A stretch of DNA of 64,000 nt from contig NC_079376.1 of NCBI RefSeq assembly GCF_021018895.1, positions 11,585,001 to 11,649,000 of the forward strand, in the 5' to 3' direction. Under the pieces are notes generated by a model. It saw only the letters and a list, made by a program, of their open reading frames with translations, was not told the DNA's origin and searched no databases. The translations under genes were made by a program, and so were the position numbers. The DNA comes from Seriola aureovittata (taxonomy: Eukaryota; Chordata; Actinopteri; Carangiformes; Carangidae). Below are positions 1 through 11,900 of the stretch, piece after piece. Numbering within the stretch: position 1 is the stretch's first letter; each line of letters begins with the position of its first letter.

Positions 1-128
1 GAGGGAAGGCGGGGAGAGAGGCAGACTCACTGACGCCAGGCTCGGAATTCTCCCATCCATTGAAAGAGAGACCCGATTGTGTCCGGGGCCTTTCCGACAA
101 GCACCTGATCCCTGCCCAGACACAGCAG

Positions 129-135
129 TGTGTGT

Positions 136-219
<84 letters not shown>
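129..219. repeat. (TG)n microsatellite
   Basis: About 90 bp of TG dinucleotides with one TA interruption near 140. Reading frames of alternating Val/Cys across it are artefacts of the repeat. Confidence 0.97.
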
Positions 220-220
<1 letters not shown>

Positions 221-1453
221 ACAGATTTACGCACCGGGAGCTCTGGAATCTGCAGACAAGCGCTGTCATGGGTATCAGAGGAAAATACTCTGCTGGCATT
301 TTTTGATATCCTAGAAATAGCTCCTGGTTCCTAAAAATGACTGTGAATTCAGAGGCAGCTCTTTCTGTGGATCATCAAAAACAAATTGGATAATGTTTAT
401 TCTGTTCCTGTGGAGGCCTGTAATCCCAAACGCCTCATCTATTCTGCCCAATTCTTGCCCCAGCAGTTTGCTCAGTCAGCTAATACAAACAATTATTTTC
501 CCACCAGACCTGGGAAATTTAGGACAATATTTGTCCTCCCCGTGACATATTTAAGAAAGATATTTGAGGTCAAAGTCTTGTTTGGATACTCTACACCAGT
601 CACATAATATATCTCTAAAATAGTTCTGGAGCGAAGTCCTGTCTCACGGTTCAATACTGTGGTTTGCTGTAAAGTGAGGTCGCTGAGTGGCTTGTCATGC
701 GTGGGGTGAGTGGGTGGGGGGGTTGCCAGGAAGAAGACAGTGTGACTTGAACATCTGTTAAACCTCTGCATTAATGGGGAGGATATCTCCAGCTTTGCGT
801 ATTTACGCACAAATGTGTCCAGAATGGAGATAAGAATGTGAATGTGCTGACTTACTCATCATCTTGAAATTGTTTGTTACAGTTTACCCCCTCTTCTTGT
901 TGTTTGTGAGGTAATACAATGTCGAAATTTCCCCAAAGCCTCGCCAAACTTAGAATACAGTTTATCCTTAACTAGATAGTTCCATCCCTCAATCCTGAGT
1001 GTTTTCAAAATGAACAGGCGCAGGCTGGCACCCACGAACCGTTGAGCAACAACTTTCTTCATCTGATGACTATACAAAACCTACATTACTTGGCAGTGTA
1101 AAGTGAGACTTGGGTTTGTCATGGCTTTAATATTGATAAACCTGACTGTGGAGAGGCACTGTAATCTGCTCTCCTGTCACTGTTCATGAAGACATTCGTC
1201 TCCGGGTCATGTTGGTTTATTCGTCATTACACAAGTTGAGGAGTATTTGGAAAGATTTCTCTGAGTACAACTGCAGACGGGAGGAGGGAAGCGTGGGGGG
1301 CGTAGATCCGTGACCGTGAGTGACAGAGCCGGACAACCAATGGGATCGCCGAGCGCCTCTGCTTCTCTCCCCTCTGGTGGTGGACGGGGGAGGGCGGGCC
1401 GTCTGCCAAAGAGAGGAGTGCGCGTCGGGGTGAATGGATGACGTCGGGAGGCT

Positions 1454-1468
1454 GGCGCCAGCATGTCT
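1454..1468 (+). promoter_or_regulatory. BMP-responsive element candidate GGCGCC-N5-GTCT
   Basis: GGCGCC (1454-1459), a five-base spacer (1460-1464) and GTCT (1465-1468) match the composite SMAD1/5-SMAD4 element with its required 5-bp spacing. A second GGCGC follows at about 1474. Id genes are classic direct BMP targets with such elements in their upstream regions (established knowledge). The site lies about 1.1 kb upstream of the id3 TATA box in a locally GC-rich block. Function is inferred; the motif itself is exact. Confidence 0.65.
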
Positions 1469-2506
1469 GGGACTGGCGCGTTAGATCAACACAGCTGGGC
1501 CGGGATAGGACACACAGCTGGCTCAGGCCTGCATTCCTCCACAAAACAGGATTGTGAGAAAAGGGGAAAATAAGACCCAAATAGGAGCAGAACGGGACGT
1601 GCTTTGATGTAAACTAAAAGGCAGCAACTTTTGGAAATGTTGAAATATAATTTTCATAAAACACTTTCATCCGAGGAGGTTAAAGAATGGGAGAAAGTGA
1701 CTTTACAGCTTTAGTCTTATGCGAGTTAGAGACATTTTAAATTAGCTATATTACACGTAGGCACTGAAGCTATTAGTGTAGACATATAAGCGACCAAAGC
1801 ATAAATGACCGGTCAGTTTACACATATCCGCTGACTGATCATTACAATATCATGTTTTTGGTGATAAATTCATGTAGTAATAATTTGGTTACCCACTGAC
1901 CTTTTACCTATATTATACAAATATCATATTTTCAATATTGTTATTTTTGTATGTACATGTTTCTGGGTAGTGTGTCCTAAAATAAGAACACACACTGCTG
2001 TGCAATGTGAAAAAGGCTCATAGGAATAAATAATATGGTATGGGTTGCGTTTGTGTTGAAGAGATTCAGTTTGATGACAGGTTTTCAAGGGGTTGACACA
2101 GACAGACATATGGATATACACTAATTGATAACTAATAAAAAAAAGACATTTTTCAAATGAGACAGCTTTATGAGAAGAGTGTCACGTGATCTATCTGTGG
2201 AAGACTTTTATTGTTGTGATGTTCTTGATTTATAACTAGCCTATTTGTGAAAGTAGAAGTGGAATAGAAACAACAGAAGGTTCATTCTCTCATAGTTTCT
2301 CCTTGTTGTGAACTAAACTTATTCCTCTTTTTTTAACTGGGGATTCTCAGCAACTTGAATTGTGCTCTAGTTTCAAAAGACTTTTGCTATTTATTTCACA
2401 TAAATAAAAACAACCTGAAAGAGGTAACTAATTGATTGACAATCCCCTTCAGGCATCCCATTCCAATTTCCTCATTCTTTCCAGCCCGTCCACAAGGTGA
2501 TATCAG

Positions 2507-2593
2507 CCAATGGGAATGGGCGTTCTCTTTACACTGGCCAATCAGAGAGAGATGCGAGAAAGGGGGCGTCAGCAGGCGCGCAGTGTATAAAAA
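2507..2593 (+). promoter_or_regulatory. id3: id3 core promoter: two CCAAT boxes and a TATA box
   Basis: CCAAT occurs at 2507-2511 and 2538-2542, and TATAAAAA at 2586-2593. This is a compact promoter of conventional geometry. Transcription would start near 2615-2620, leaving a 5' UTR of about 150 bp that contains a short (TTG)n tract (about 2719-2743) before the ATG at 2765. Confidence 0.75.
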
Positions 2594-2764
2594 CCTTTCT
2601 GTAGGCTACGCCGCTGTCACAGTTGAGCACTGTAGCTTTCCAGGACAGTGAGAGGAAGATCGAAACAAGGAAGAAAACCCATCGCCAACTCCTACTCAAA
2701 CTTCAAGCCGAGTCTTTTTTGTTGTTGTTGTTGTTGTTGTTGTTTTTCCGCGTCCGTTTCCACC

Positions 2765-3471
2765 ATGAAAGCCATCAGTCCCGTCCGCTCGGTGAGGAGC
2801 TGCTACAAGGCCGTGTGCTGTATTTCGGAGCAGAGTCTCGCCATCAGCCGGAATAAACACTCGTGTCTGGAGGAGCCGATGAGCGCCCTGTGCGACATGA
2901 ACGACTGCTACTCCAAGCTGAAGGAGCTGGTGCCGAGCATCCCGCAAAACAAGTCGGTCAGCCAGGTGGAGATCCTGCAGCATGTCATCGACTACATCTT
3001 CGACCTGCAGATCGCGCTGGAGGCGGAGGACACAGCCACGCCGGAGATGGTGTTGTCAATAAAGGTGAGGTGGAGATGCCCGCTGCGCGGTGGACTGATG
3101 CTTGTCGTCACACACTGACACGAACTAGCAGCGATTCTTCTGTGGATCTTTGCGCTGACCTAAAGTTAAAGTCTGGTTCTGGGGATTTTTGTAAAGTTTA
3201 TTCCACTCAAGCTTTGAAACACCGTCAGCGCTCGGATGTATGTCAGTAATATTGTAGAATATTGTGCTGCAGTGGCAGATAATGTGTGTCTGATATGTTA
3301 TGTCGTGGGAAACCATGTTACAACCCCATACAGACAGTTATTCCTGATTATATGCAATGAGAATAATGGTGTTGCCAGCGTCTAAAACTGCTTCTCTCCT
3401 CTCTGCTCTCCATTCAGACTGCGGACCTTGCTCGCAATTTCTCCAAAGAAGAAGGACGGTTGTGCCACTAG
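2765..3471 (+). CDS. id3: Inhibitor of DNA binding 3, HLH protein
   Basis: The coding exons are 2765-3064 (100 codons, donor GTGAGG) and 3418-3471 (acceptor TTCAG, stop TAG), giving 117 residues; human ID3 has 119. The ATG sits in a CACCATGA context. The protein starts MKAISPVR, keeping the Ser5 CDK-type SP site of Id2/Id3. It continues with the Id3-like [17 protein letters not shown] and a helix-loop-helix at about residues 41-82 ([19 protein letters not shown], then [19 protein letters not shown]) without any basic DNA-binding region. Id proteins heterodimerise with E-proteins and block bHLH-driven differentiation. The ending KTAD...RLCH matches the ID3 pattern (QTAEL...SFCH), not ID1, ID2 or ID4, and neighbouring e2f2 and asap3 agree with human 1p36. 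Confidence 0.95.
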
Positions 3472-4660
3472 GACGAGGATGACAGATTATGGTACATATT
3501 TATCCTTTTCTGATCAATCTTAATATCTTCATAAATGAATAAAATCACGAGATGAATGTGCTTCGAGAGACCCATCTTCTAACGGTTTAGAACAGATTAC
3601 AACAGTGTCTTGTTTTGACTTTCAAAACGAAATAAATTAAAAATAAACTTAAATACCAGGGAGAATAGTGTGAGCATTGATGTGCTGGGACATGAAGGTC
3701 TCCTTACTCTCCACATTCAGCACGGTTGCCAATTAGACAGGCCAGTGAATGTGTAGCGGATTCATTGCTATCTGCCTGGGGTTAATGAAAGTTCCATGCT
3801 AGGCGCCAGTCTGTCTGCTCCCCTCTGCAGGGAGGGAGGGAGGGTGAGAGGGAGAGATCTGACTTCACTTTTCTTCCTTTCTCTCCATGCAGGTGCAGGG
3901 AAACACATGTCTCCACTTCACTCCGGGCAAGAGGACAAGAGGGGCAGAAAGGGTGGGATAGGTATTTGGGAGAGAAGGAGAAGAAGAAAAAGAAGAAGGA
4001 GGAGGAGGAGGAGGGAGTTGGAGGGTTTAAAGAAAGAAAGAAAAGACAGAAAAAAGTGGACTGTTTCCTAGATGAGTGGGGATCAACAGTAGTGCATGAG
4101 CAAGAAAACAGAGACTCATTCTTTGGCCCCTGGACAGACAAATCAACACACCAAAGCAGAAGCCAGGATTGGAAACTGAAAGCAAGCGGCTTTGTATGCC
4201 CTCCTCAACGAAACCTGGGATTCCCTATAGATAGAAGTAGAAATATTGGTACATTGTTGTTTTATTTTCTTTTATTTTTTGTGTTGCATTCCAAACAAAC
4301 TTTACGTGGGTTAAACTCACACCCATCCTGAACCCATCATATGTCACATCATCTCACATAATTTTCCCTGCATTATTCCCACCAAACCCCCCACAACCCC
4401 CATCCCAAAAAAAAAAAAAAATCTGTTTTCCAATGATCTGGAGACTGTTACAACTTCATCCGAATGTGTACATATCTGCTGTGGGTATGTAAGGTGTGAG
4501 TCAATTTGGTATAATCAGAACTCTATACTAGAGTTAATTGTAAAAGTTTGTAGGGATTGTGTTATTTCTACAGACAATGTGATGTGAGTTTCATAAACTC
4601 TTTATTATAAAGTTTGCTTTGTATGTATGTTCTTATGTAATGAAATAAAAAAAAGATGTG
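3472..4660 (+). other. id3: id3 3' UTR with probable UTR intron and poly(A) signal
   Basis: After the stop, a candidate donor (ATG|GTACAT near 3491) and acceptor (CATGCAG near 3892) suggest a third, non-coding exon, as found in mammalian ID3; this is inferred. The stretch at 3830-4060 is strongly purine-rich (GGAGGGAGGG, then GAA/GAG runs). A Pumilio-type TGTACATA lies at 4467-4474, and AATAAA at 4644-4649 is the likely poly(A) signal. Reading frames inside 3796-4331 are low-complexity Arg/Lys/Glu artefacts. Confidence 0.6.
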
Positions 4661-4699
4661 AAACAGTTTGGCGGATATGGTATATTTGATATAAAATAA

Positions 4700-7600
4700 T
4701 GAATGAGTATGAACTCTTACTCGTCTTCAGAAGGTAAAAGTGATGCTGACGTGACTTTTTGGCTTTGGATGACGGTGAAATGCTGATACAACAGGATGTT
4801 TTCAGATGAATCTTGAGGTTGAGTGGTTGGAAATCAAACGAAGGGAGTTTCCTGTGAGAGCTTCTATTTTTCCAAAGAGTAAGTTACCAGCAGTTTGAAG
4901 CAGCTGAACTTCCTAAACAGTGTATAGAGTAGAGGATATTACGTGATCATAAACCAACAACAAACCAACCTTTCTGATCATTCATAAATCTTAAAAACCA
5001 TGATTTTCTAGGCTAATTCATTTCTACGTCCATGACACCAGAGAAGTATGTGTATGAATATGGTGTCTTGACCATGGAAGCAGAGGAGCACCATCTATAA
5101 TGCAGCATTCATGCAACTTTACTTGTAAGGATACTTTTTCTAGACCTTGTTATAGGCCTAATATGTGTAGGAGTGAAGCTATTTTGAAGCCTCAGTCATG
5201 GAATCATACATTAACTGTCTAATGATAAATTAACAGTTTTGGAAATTAATGTTACTGTACTTAGCTGGTCTCAAAAGTTGAACAAACTACTCCACCTTGT
5301 GGATCCATCTGGGATTTCAGGCATTAAATGTTGGCACATATGACCAGTGCCTCATCTGGTTAATCAGCAACAATAGAGAAATGTTTTGTGGTTTTATAGC
5401 CTGTCTTGTTATTTACAGACAACAAACCAAACAATAATATGTTGAATTGTCAAACAGTTGACCCAATTCTAACCTTCAGCATACTGGAAATAATGAGGTT
5501 ACAACTCCATCTAGTGGTAAAAATAGGTTATTGACTCAAAGAAAGTTCAAACTTACTGTACATTCAACAGATATTAAGATAAGGTGTGAACTATCATATC
5601 ACTATGCAATAGATTCTACCTTTGTGGACTATATTTTATATAATTACTTAGTTGTTTTTTTATTCATTTATTAATTTATTGTTAAGAAATGTTGAACTCA
5701 CCCTAAGAACGTAAATGAGAGGACAATATATCATGAACACCCAAATGTATATTACAATTACAGACAATAGCATAGTGTGAAATCTCACTATTAATCAATA
5801 ATAAACATTATATTATATATTTAAATTTTTCACATGGTTATTATAGTCGACCAAATTAAACACATGTTCATTATTTTCTATCTACTTCACACATTTTGTT
5901 AGGATATGATTTGACTGACTTAAAACAACAGGCTGCATCATTTATGTTTTTTTTAAACAGTATAAAAATGAACCAGTAATGATGGTTGAGGCCAAATGAA
6001 TGCAGAAGAGATACCAGTCTACACCACAAGATGGGAGTGTTGGACGAGGATGCAACAACTCTGTCCTCATGACATCCCAGGATGTAAGCGCTAAGCTTTG
6101 GCCATGCTACAAATCCAAATTGGTTTGATACCACACAGTGATTAGTAAGCATGAAGTGAAGAACAAAGCAACTCAGGCTAAAATGTAATCCAAGGATTTC
6201 ATCAGTCACATGAGCTACATACAATCAGCTCAGAATCAGTGCGGCCATACCATGAACAAATGTTGGCATGTGTCAAACAGGAAGCTGCATTAGTATAGAC
6301 ATTACGTATATGTGTTGATGTGAAAGCACATTTGTCTAGCCCCAGTGTGAGGTAATTCACACTATACTTACAATGACTTTAAACACACAAGACATTTATT
6401 TTGCACCATTTAAATCCAATGTGAACTCGATTAAGGTTTTTTTCAGTTTTGTGTCAAAACTGTACTGATCTACTTATATTTTGGCCCCACAGGTGTCATG
6501 AGGATCACTTAGGTCAAACTTATTTATATGGAGGCCTATAACAGCACTTACTCCTGACCAAGCCCAGTCTCTTTAAGTAGACAAGGAAAACATGCATTAA
6601 AAACTTCACCACATAACTTAACATGTGAGACAGATTTTTTTTTTAACAGTATAACTTTAAATCTATTCAAAATAATTCATGCCATTAACTTCCGTGTGCT
6701 ACTTTAGCAGGGAAATTAACATGGGACAACACTGAAATAACTCAGGACAGGTGCAGTGTACAGAGACATTGCAAAAAGGGATCACAGAATTGGGAGAAAG
6801 TGTGAACACCCCTAACTTTCTATGGATTGTGCAAACACCACTAATGAGTTGTACTGCATTTCGTAGTGTAGTTTGAAAGAGGATGAGACGGAGGGTGGAG
6901 ATGGTGTGAGTTGCATTATGTGGAGATCACTGTGACAGTTCTGTTAGTATTTCTAGTCTCTACCATCTGCTTAATGTTGCAATGTCTACAAGGCAAATTT
7001 CTTAACCAACAGACAATAAAGAACTATCTTATCTAAGTGTAAAAAGCAGCTCACTGTGTCAGCTTTTTCTCTCCCCCTCCCCTTAGCCTTTTGTATATGC
7101 TTTACAGTCATCATGAACTATCTTGAGTGAATAAAATATAATGAACTAATCTTGCATTCAGAGTATATTTGAATTTGATTTGAAATAATTTGAAATATAG
7201 TTCAAATAGAGGCATGACAATAGGCTTGCTTTGGCTGGGAGTCCTCTTTGCCTTGGCCAATGGGTGTCAAGTCATATGGCTTGGGTGGTAGCTGTGGATG
7301 GGGGAGGGGTTGTTTTCTTTCAATATCTCCTCTGAGCCAATAAGCAAGAGTACTACTGAATGAATCCAATTATCATCTACAAACTATCCCCAGGAATACC
7401 TTGCACTAGGCCACAATACACTTTCATCAGATACAATATTGATTCCTATGTAAAGAATGAAAGCTTCTTTCTTACTATATAAAGATGACCCAGGAAAACC
7501 ATTTCTATACATAATTACATATTATTTATATCTATTTATATTTATATTTATATTTATATTTATATTTATATTTATATTTATATTTATATTTATATTTATA

Positions 7601-8280
7601 TTTATATTTATTGTTCCCAACATTGGCCTTAAAAGTCTATGTGTCTAATTTCTAATATAAGTATTTTATTGTGTATTGATAACTAAATAAATAACTTCCC
7701 CACTTTTTGAAAGTTATATACACTCTATCTGATTGTTCCAATGAGGCTAGACCTAACTCATTATTAATACACATTTTCATGATTGTTCCACTTAGACCTA
7801 ACTCATCAGTTAGATATTCAAATATAACGATCCAAATTTGTGGATGCATCATTACATCAAAGAAATTATACATGTTTTGACGCAAATTTTCATATGTAAA
7901 ATCTGTGATCTAGAATACAGAATAAAGTTCTGATGATTTAAAAACAACATGCCCACAAAACAACAGGGTTTTGTGTTTATGGCTAAGCATGGAAATTGCA
8001 GTTAAGTTGGGCTATGATGCAAGATGTGGGTCAAATTGTTGCTTACCATATCTTATAACAATATCTTATAATGATACAATAAATCTTACAATATCTTTAT
8101 ATAACAATCACAAAAAGTGTGCTAGCAAAGAAGCGACAGCTGTCTATTTATATGTCTGATTATATACACTGGGGTCATTCATATTCAAACTAATAAGTGG
8201 TCATTGTCTCCAATTTAACCCTTGCAATAAAGGAACATTATGTCCCAAACTTGTGCTACTGTCCCTTTAAGAGGACGAAC
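4700..8280. other. id3-e2f2 intergenic region
   Basis: This is AT-rich DNA with no supportable coding exon. It includes a TTTATA hexanucleotide array at about 7524-7611. I recognise no RNA gene or complete transposon in it. Confidence 0.6.
7524..7611. repeat. (TTTATA)n array
   Basis: About 13-14 near-perfect copies of the hexanucleotide TTTATA. The array reads through as an Ile/Phe-repeat frame that is not a protein. Confidence 0.95.
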
Positions 8281-8334
8281 CTCGTCCCTCAACAACTGTT
8301 TTATGCAAATGTGACACGCAGAACGTGCCATGAG

Positions 8335-8394
8335 CCAATCAGATACGAGTTCTAACCGCGGGAGATCTAAATTTCGCGGGACGAAGTTTGGCGG
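8335..8394 (+). promoter_or_regulatory. e2f2: e2f2 promoter with CCAAT box and paired E2F-type sites
   Basis: A CCAAT box (8335-8339) is followed by TTTCGCGGG (8372-8380) and TTTGGCGG (8387-8394), two close matches to the E2F consensus TTTSSCGC centred about 15 bp apart. There is no obvious TATA box. E2F genes of the E2F1-3 class are known to be autoregulated through E2F sites in their own promoters. The first coding exon begins about 570 bp downstream, so the 5' UTR is long or contains an unseen non-coding exon. Confidence 0.65.
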
Positions 8395-8963
8395 TAAAAA
8401 AGCTGTTCTTCGCCAGCTCTTGTCCTCTTGTATGGAGAGCGGAGCTCTGAGGTGGACGGACAGGAATCACAGACCGGGTTGGATTCTGCATCAGAGGGGG
8501 GGTCACAATAAGTTGTAAATCTCAAACTGCAACCTGAGCTCACTGAGACCTGGAAGACCTCTGGTATTTGGACTTTAAAATACTGGATCGATGACACTGT
8601 TCACTTATTTAGGCAGCGATTTTTAACAATAACTTGTAAGGAAAGTTTCCTCTGCACTTTGTTACCGGACAAAGGATAACAACACCGACCAGTGTGCTGT
8701 ATGTACTAACGATTATTACTACTAAATACGCCTGGATTGCATGTTTAATTCGTGCATTTTGAATTGAATAGGCTGGTTTCAGCTGTGTGAGTTGCTATTG
8801 GCTCCTTCGTTATACTAGAAATATATTTTCATAGGAAGCCTGTAAGTGCAGCAGGTCGCCGGTAATAGGGAACGATATAGCAGAGCATTGATCAGTGTGT
8901 AAGCCAACAGCACACTTCCCCCTCCGCCTGACCGATCCGGTTAAATTTAGTTTACTCAGGAAA

Positions 8964-11900
8964 ATGATGCGAATGCCAAAAGGCGTCTCTCCGGCATCTT
9001 GTCGGCCAGCAGTGGGTCTGTCTTGCCCTCAGCAGAAGGTAAAGGTTTTGTCCAAGGCAGAGTTGCTCGGCACCGTACTGTCCAGCCCGCCGATGAACAC
9101 GGTACCGGTTGGCTATTTCACCCAGATCTGCAACACCACCGCGGCCGAACAAAGAGCCAACAGCCTGTATTCAACCCCCCACGGACCAGAGGCTAAACCC
9201 ATCAGATCATCCTCCGGGCGATTGCCGGTAAAGAACCAAACACACACTACGAGTACAAGCTTCCACTACATTTACACACATTTTAATAACGAATCATTGA
9301 TACAGTGTCCAGCACAGTGATCTCTGTGCCTGTGTGTGGGCGGAATAATTCATAATTTCCATTGGCATGCGCGTTTTAGCAACGTTTGGGGCACATTCAA
9401 ATATGTTTTGACGTGATAAGACACAGAGGAGCCACTGTGTCTACTGCTGGATGTGTATGAATTGGTGTGTTCCCATGTTAAGTTGTGTGACATCTTTTCC
9501 CGCAGTCCAGCTGTAGCTAGACAAGACCAAACGCTGTGTGTGTGTTTGATAGGGAGGAGGGGGGTAGTTGATAGTGGTGGGGCCCCTCTTTTATGAAAAG
9601 GAAGGATGAGTGGCCCCCACAGTGGGAGATAGCTGGGGCAGCAGGGGTACACAATCAAACAATGCTGGGGGGTGACCAAGCAGATGACACTAATGTAAAC
9701 ACAGTATTTTACCATCATCTCTTATCTTCTTTTAACCATTTTGGGAACTGAAAATCAGATCTAATTTGAGAAGAAATATTCCCGAGCTGTAGCTCACACT
9801 TTTATTTGGACAGCTGCTCCTACTGCACCTGTCATTAAGGCAACACAGGACCTGTGTAACCTGTTCATCTCACTGTAGGAAGGAGCTGGAGGTCAGAGGT
9901 CATAACCGGACAACTGGCGTGTTTTCCTGAGAACTGACGTGTGTATGCTCAGGTGGAAAGTTCTCTTAGAAACACTAAAAAGCTTCATGTCCATCAAGTA
10001 AATTGTTTCTGTAGGAAAAATGAAATGAGAACTGTATTCCAGCCATTTTACAGGCAGTATGCTTCCTATTGCTGAAGGATTATTTGAAAAGCTTGATGAT
10101 CTGAGAGGATTGGATCGCACTCAGAGACTTGCTAGTGCTCCACACCTGCTGTTGTTTGTTATATTGGTCTCCTCCTTTCTCGCCAGCCCTGAAGTCCTTT
10201 TAGATTTAGTGAATTGCAGTAAAGCTAAAGGGGGTTAGGGGTTAGAGTGTGTGCAGCGGGTCCAAATCTCATGTTAACCCCCTAGCCCTTGCGCCTGTAC
10301 TTACTAATAGGCCCTTCAAGAGGATTAGTTGGACGTAAGTAAAGTGAGAAATAGGCTGCCACCTGGCTTATTATATGCTAAGGTGAACTTAATTGCGATT
10401 CATTCCTGTATGTATTCATGGATTTGTACATGTCACATGATAGAATGATACATAAAAATGTTATCCCCTCTTTTAATCCATCATTAAGACCATTTCATGT
10501 GACACCCACTAATATAGAATGTGGGCTGACGGGATTGATGATGTAGATGAATTGAAGATAAGAAGCCACAATGGACAGGGTGTTTTCACACTGATAATTG
10601 TATTGTCTATTCTTCCTCTCTGCCATATATCCAATACACTCAGTGTGTTTGGATTTATCGTGAACATATTAACTTCGATTTTTAAGTGACTTGCAGGGCT
10701 GGTGTACACAGGTGTACATGACAAAAAAATCATTGATCACCACAATGAGAGCTTCATTGAGGTGAGAAAGAGTAATGCACTTTTGAAATTACACAGCAGG
10801 TTTCAAAAGTCCCAAAGTCCCATAATTATGAAACTTCCCCAGCACTTTTCAGTGAAGTGAATTAGGTAAACTTTCCGTTGTGTGTGTCTGTGTGTGTGTG
10901 TGTGTGTGTCTGTGTGTGTGTGTGTGTGTGTCTGTGTGTGTGTGTATAAACTAAGTCTTGAAGACGTATTATACTATGAGAAGTTGATTGGGTGAAACTT
11001 TTTAATATATGTCTCGTTCAGGGCAAAAAAAGAGTAAAGGAACATCAAGGCTAGTGATGCCCATTTAATTCCCATATCTAAAAACGACAGCGACACAAGG
11101 GTTGGTGTCCCACTGATGATCATCTCACCGCTTCCTCTTTTTTGGTCTGACATTTTTTGGGATCTTATTGTTCTCTGATACAGACCTGCATTTCTAAATT
11201 ACTGATGGCAGCGCACACAAAGTTGAATCATTCAGGGTCGTTTCTCGAATACTAGAACATATTGTCTCTACTGCCGGTTCCCTAAATACTGAAATTTAGA
11301 TGCACAGAGCAGTATCCAAATGAAGGTGGGCTTCAGCTTTCAGCCACAGAGCTGAGAGTGATCTTTTTTTGTCTTTCTCTTTACGAACTATAAAAGGCAG
11401 AGACTTCATTTGTAGTCACTTTATTCATTTGGACATGAAGTGGCTGTGTTAGGTTCGGTGATGTGTGCACTAACAGTACATGACTATCAAACAATGCAAA
11501 TGCGTCATCATTATGATAATTAAAGGGATAAAAAAGAGTAAATGCATAGTAATGTTTCTGGAAAATTATTTGGCATGTGGTTTTATGTGTTGTCATGACT
11601 AAGGGCAGCTATTATGCAATATACATTTGATATGATACATATGTGCTTGCTGACGCAGCAGCTTGAATGCGTGTTCAGTCATGGGTCTTATGTTTACAGG
11701 AAGTGTCGCCTGTTCATGTGAAGCTCACTTCCTTCAAATTAAACAGAATAATTACCGCTTTCTTTTGAGCTTTCTTTGACTGTGGTACAGGATGCTTGGC
11801 TCAGTGTTAGAACCTGAGTTCCTTTAAGTACAAACAAAACTAAACAAGGCTATGCATAATTCATGCGTGATCCCACACTTGAAAGCTTGCTCACGGGGCA

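Larger units (their letters stand above)
1..2430. other. Upstream intergenic region of id3
   Basis: No coding exon is supportable here; the reading frames present are short and have no recognisable domains. The stretch opens with a TG microsatellite (129-219). A GC-rich block at about 1280-1510 stands out from AT-rich surroundings and holds a CCAAT (about 1337), a TGACGTCG CRE-like site (about 1438) and the GGCGCC-N5-GTCT motif annotated separately. Its composition and position make it a plausible id3 enhancer; this is inference. Confidence 0.6.

Noticed and set aside
60..334. Val/Cys-repeat frames at the window start
   Set aside because: Translation of the TG microsatellite. The same applies to frames at 14.8, 33.1 and 41.3 kb (TG/CA), 43.0 kb (AG), 7.5 kb (TTTATA) and 53.6 kb (ATT).
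2863..3249. Alternative 128-codon frame overlapping id3
   Set aside because: It is an out-of-frame shadow of id3 exon 1; the true frame encodes the HLH and is continued by exon 2.
2765..3471. Assignment as id2, id1 or id4
   Set aside because: The N-terminal [17 protein letters not shown] and the C-terminal ...LCH tail match ID3, and the neighbours e2f2 and asap3 match the human ID3 locus.
3796..4331. Basic, Arg/Lys/Glu-rich frames downstream of id3
   Set aside because: They lie in a purine-rich 3' UTR stretch; they are low complexity and without a domain.
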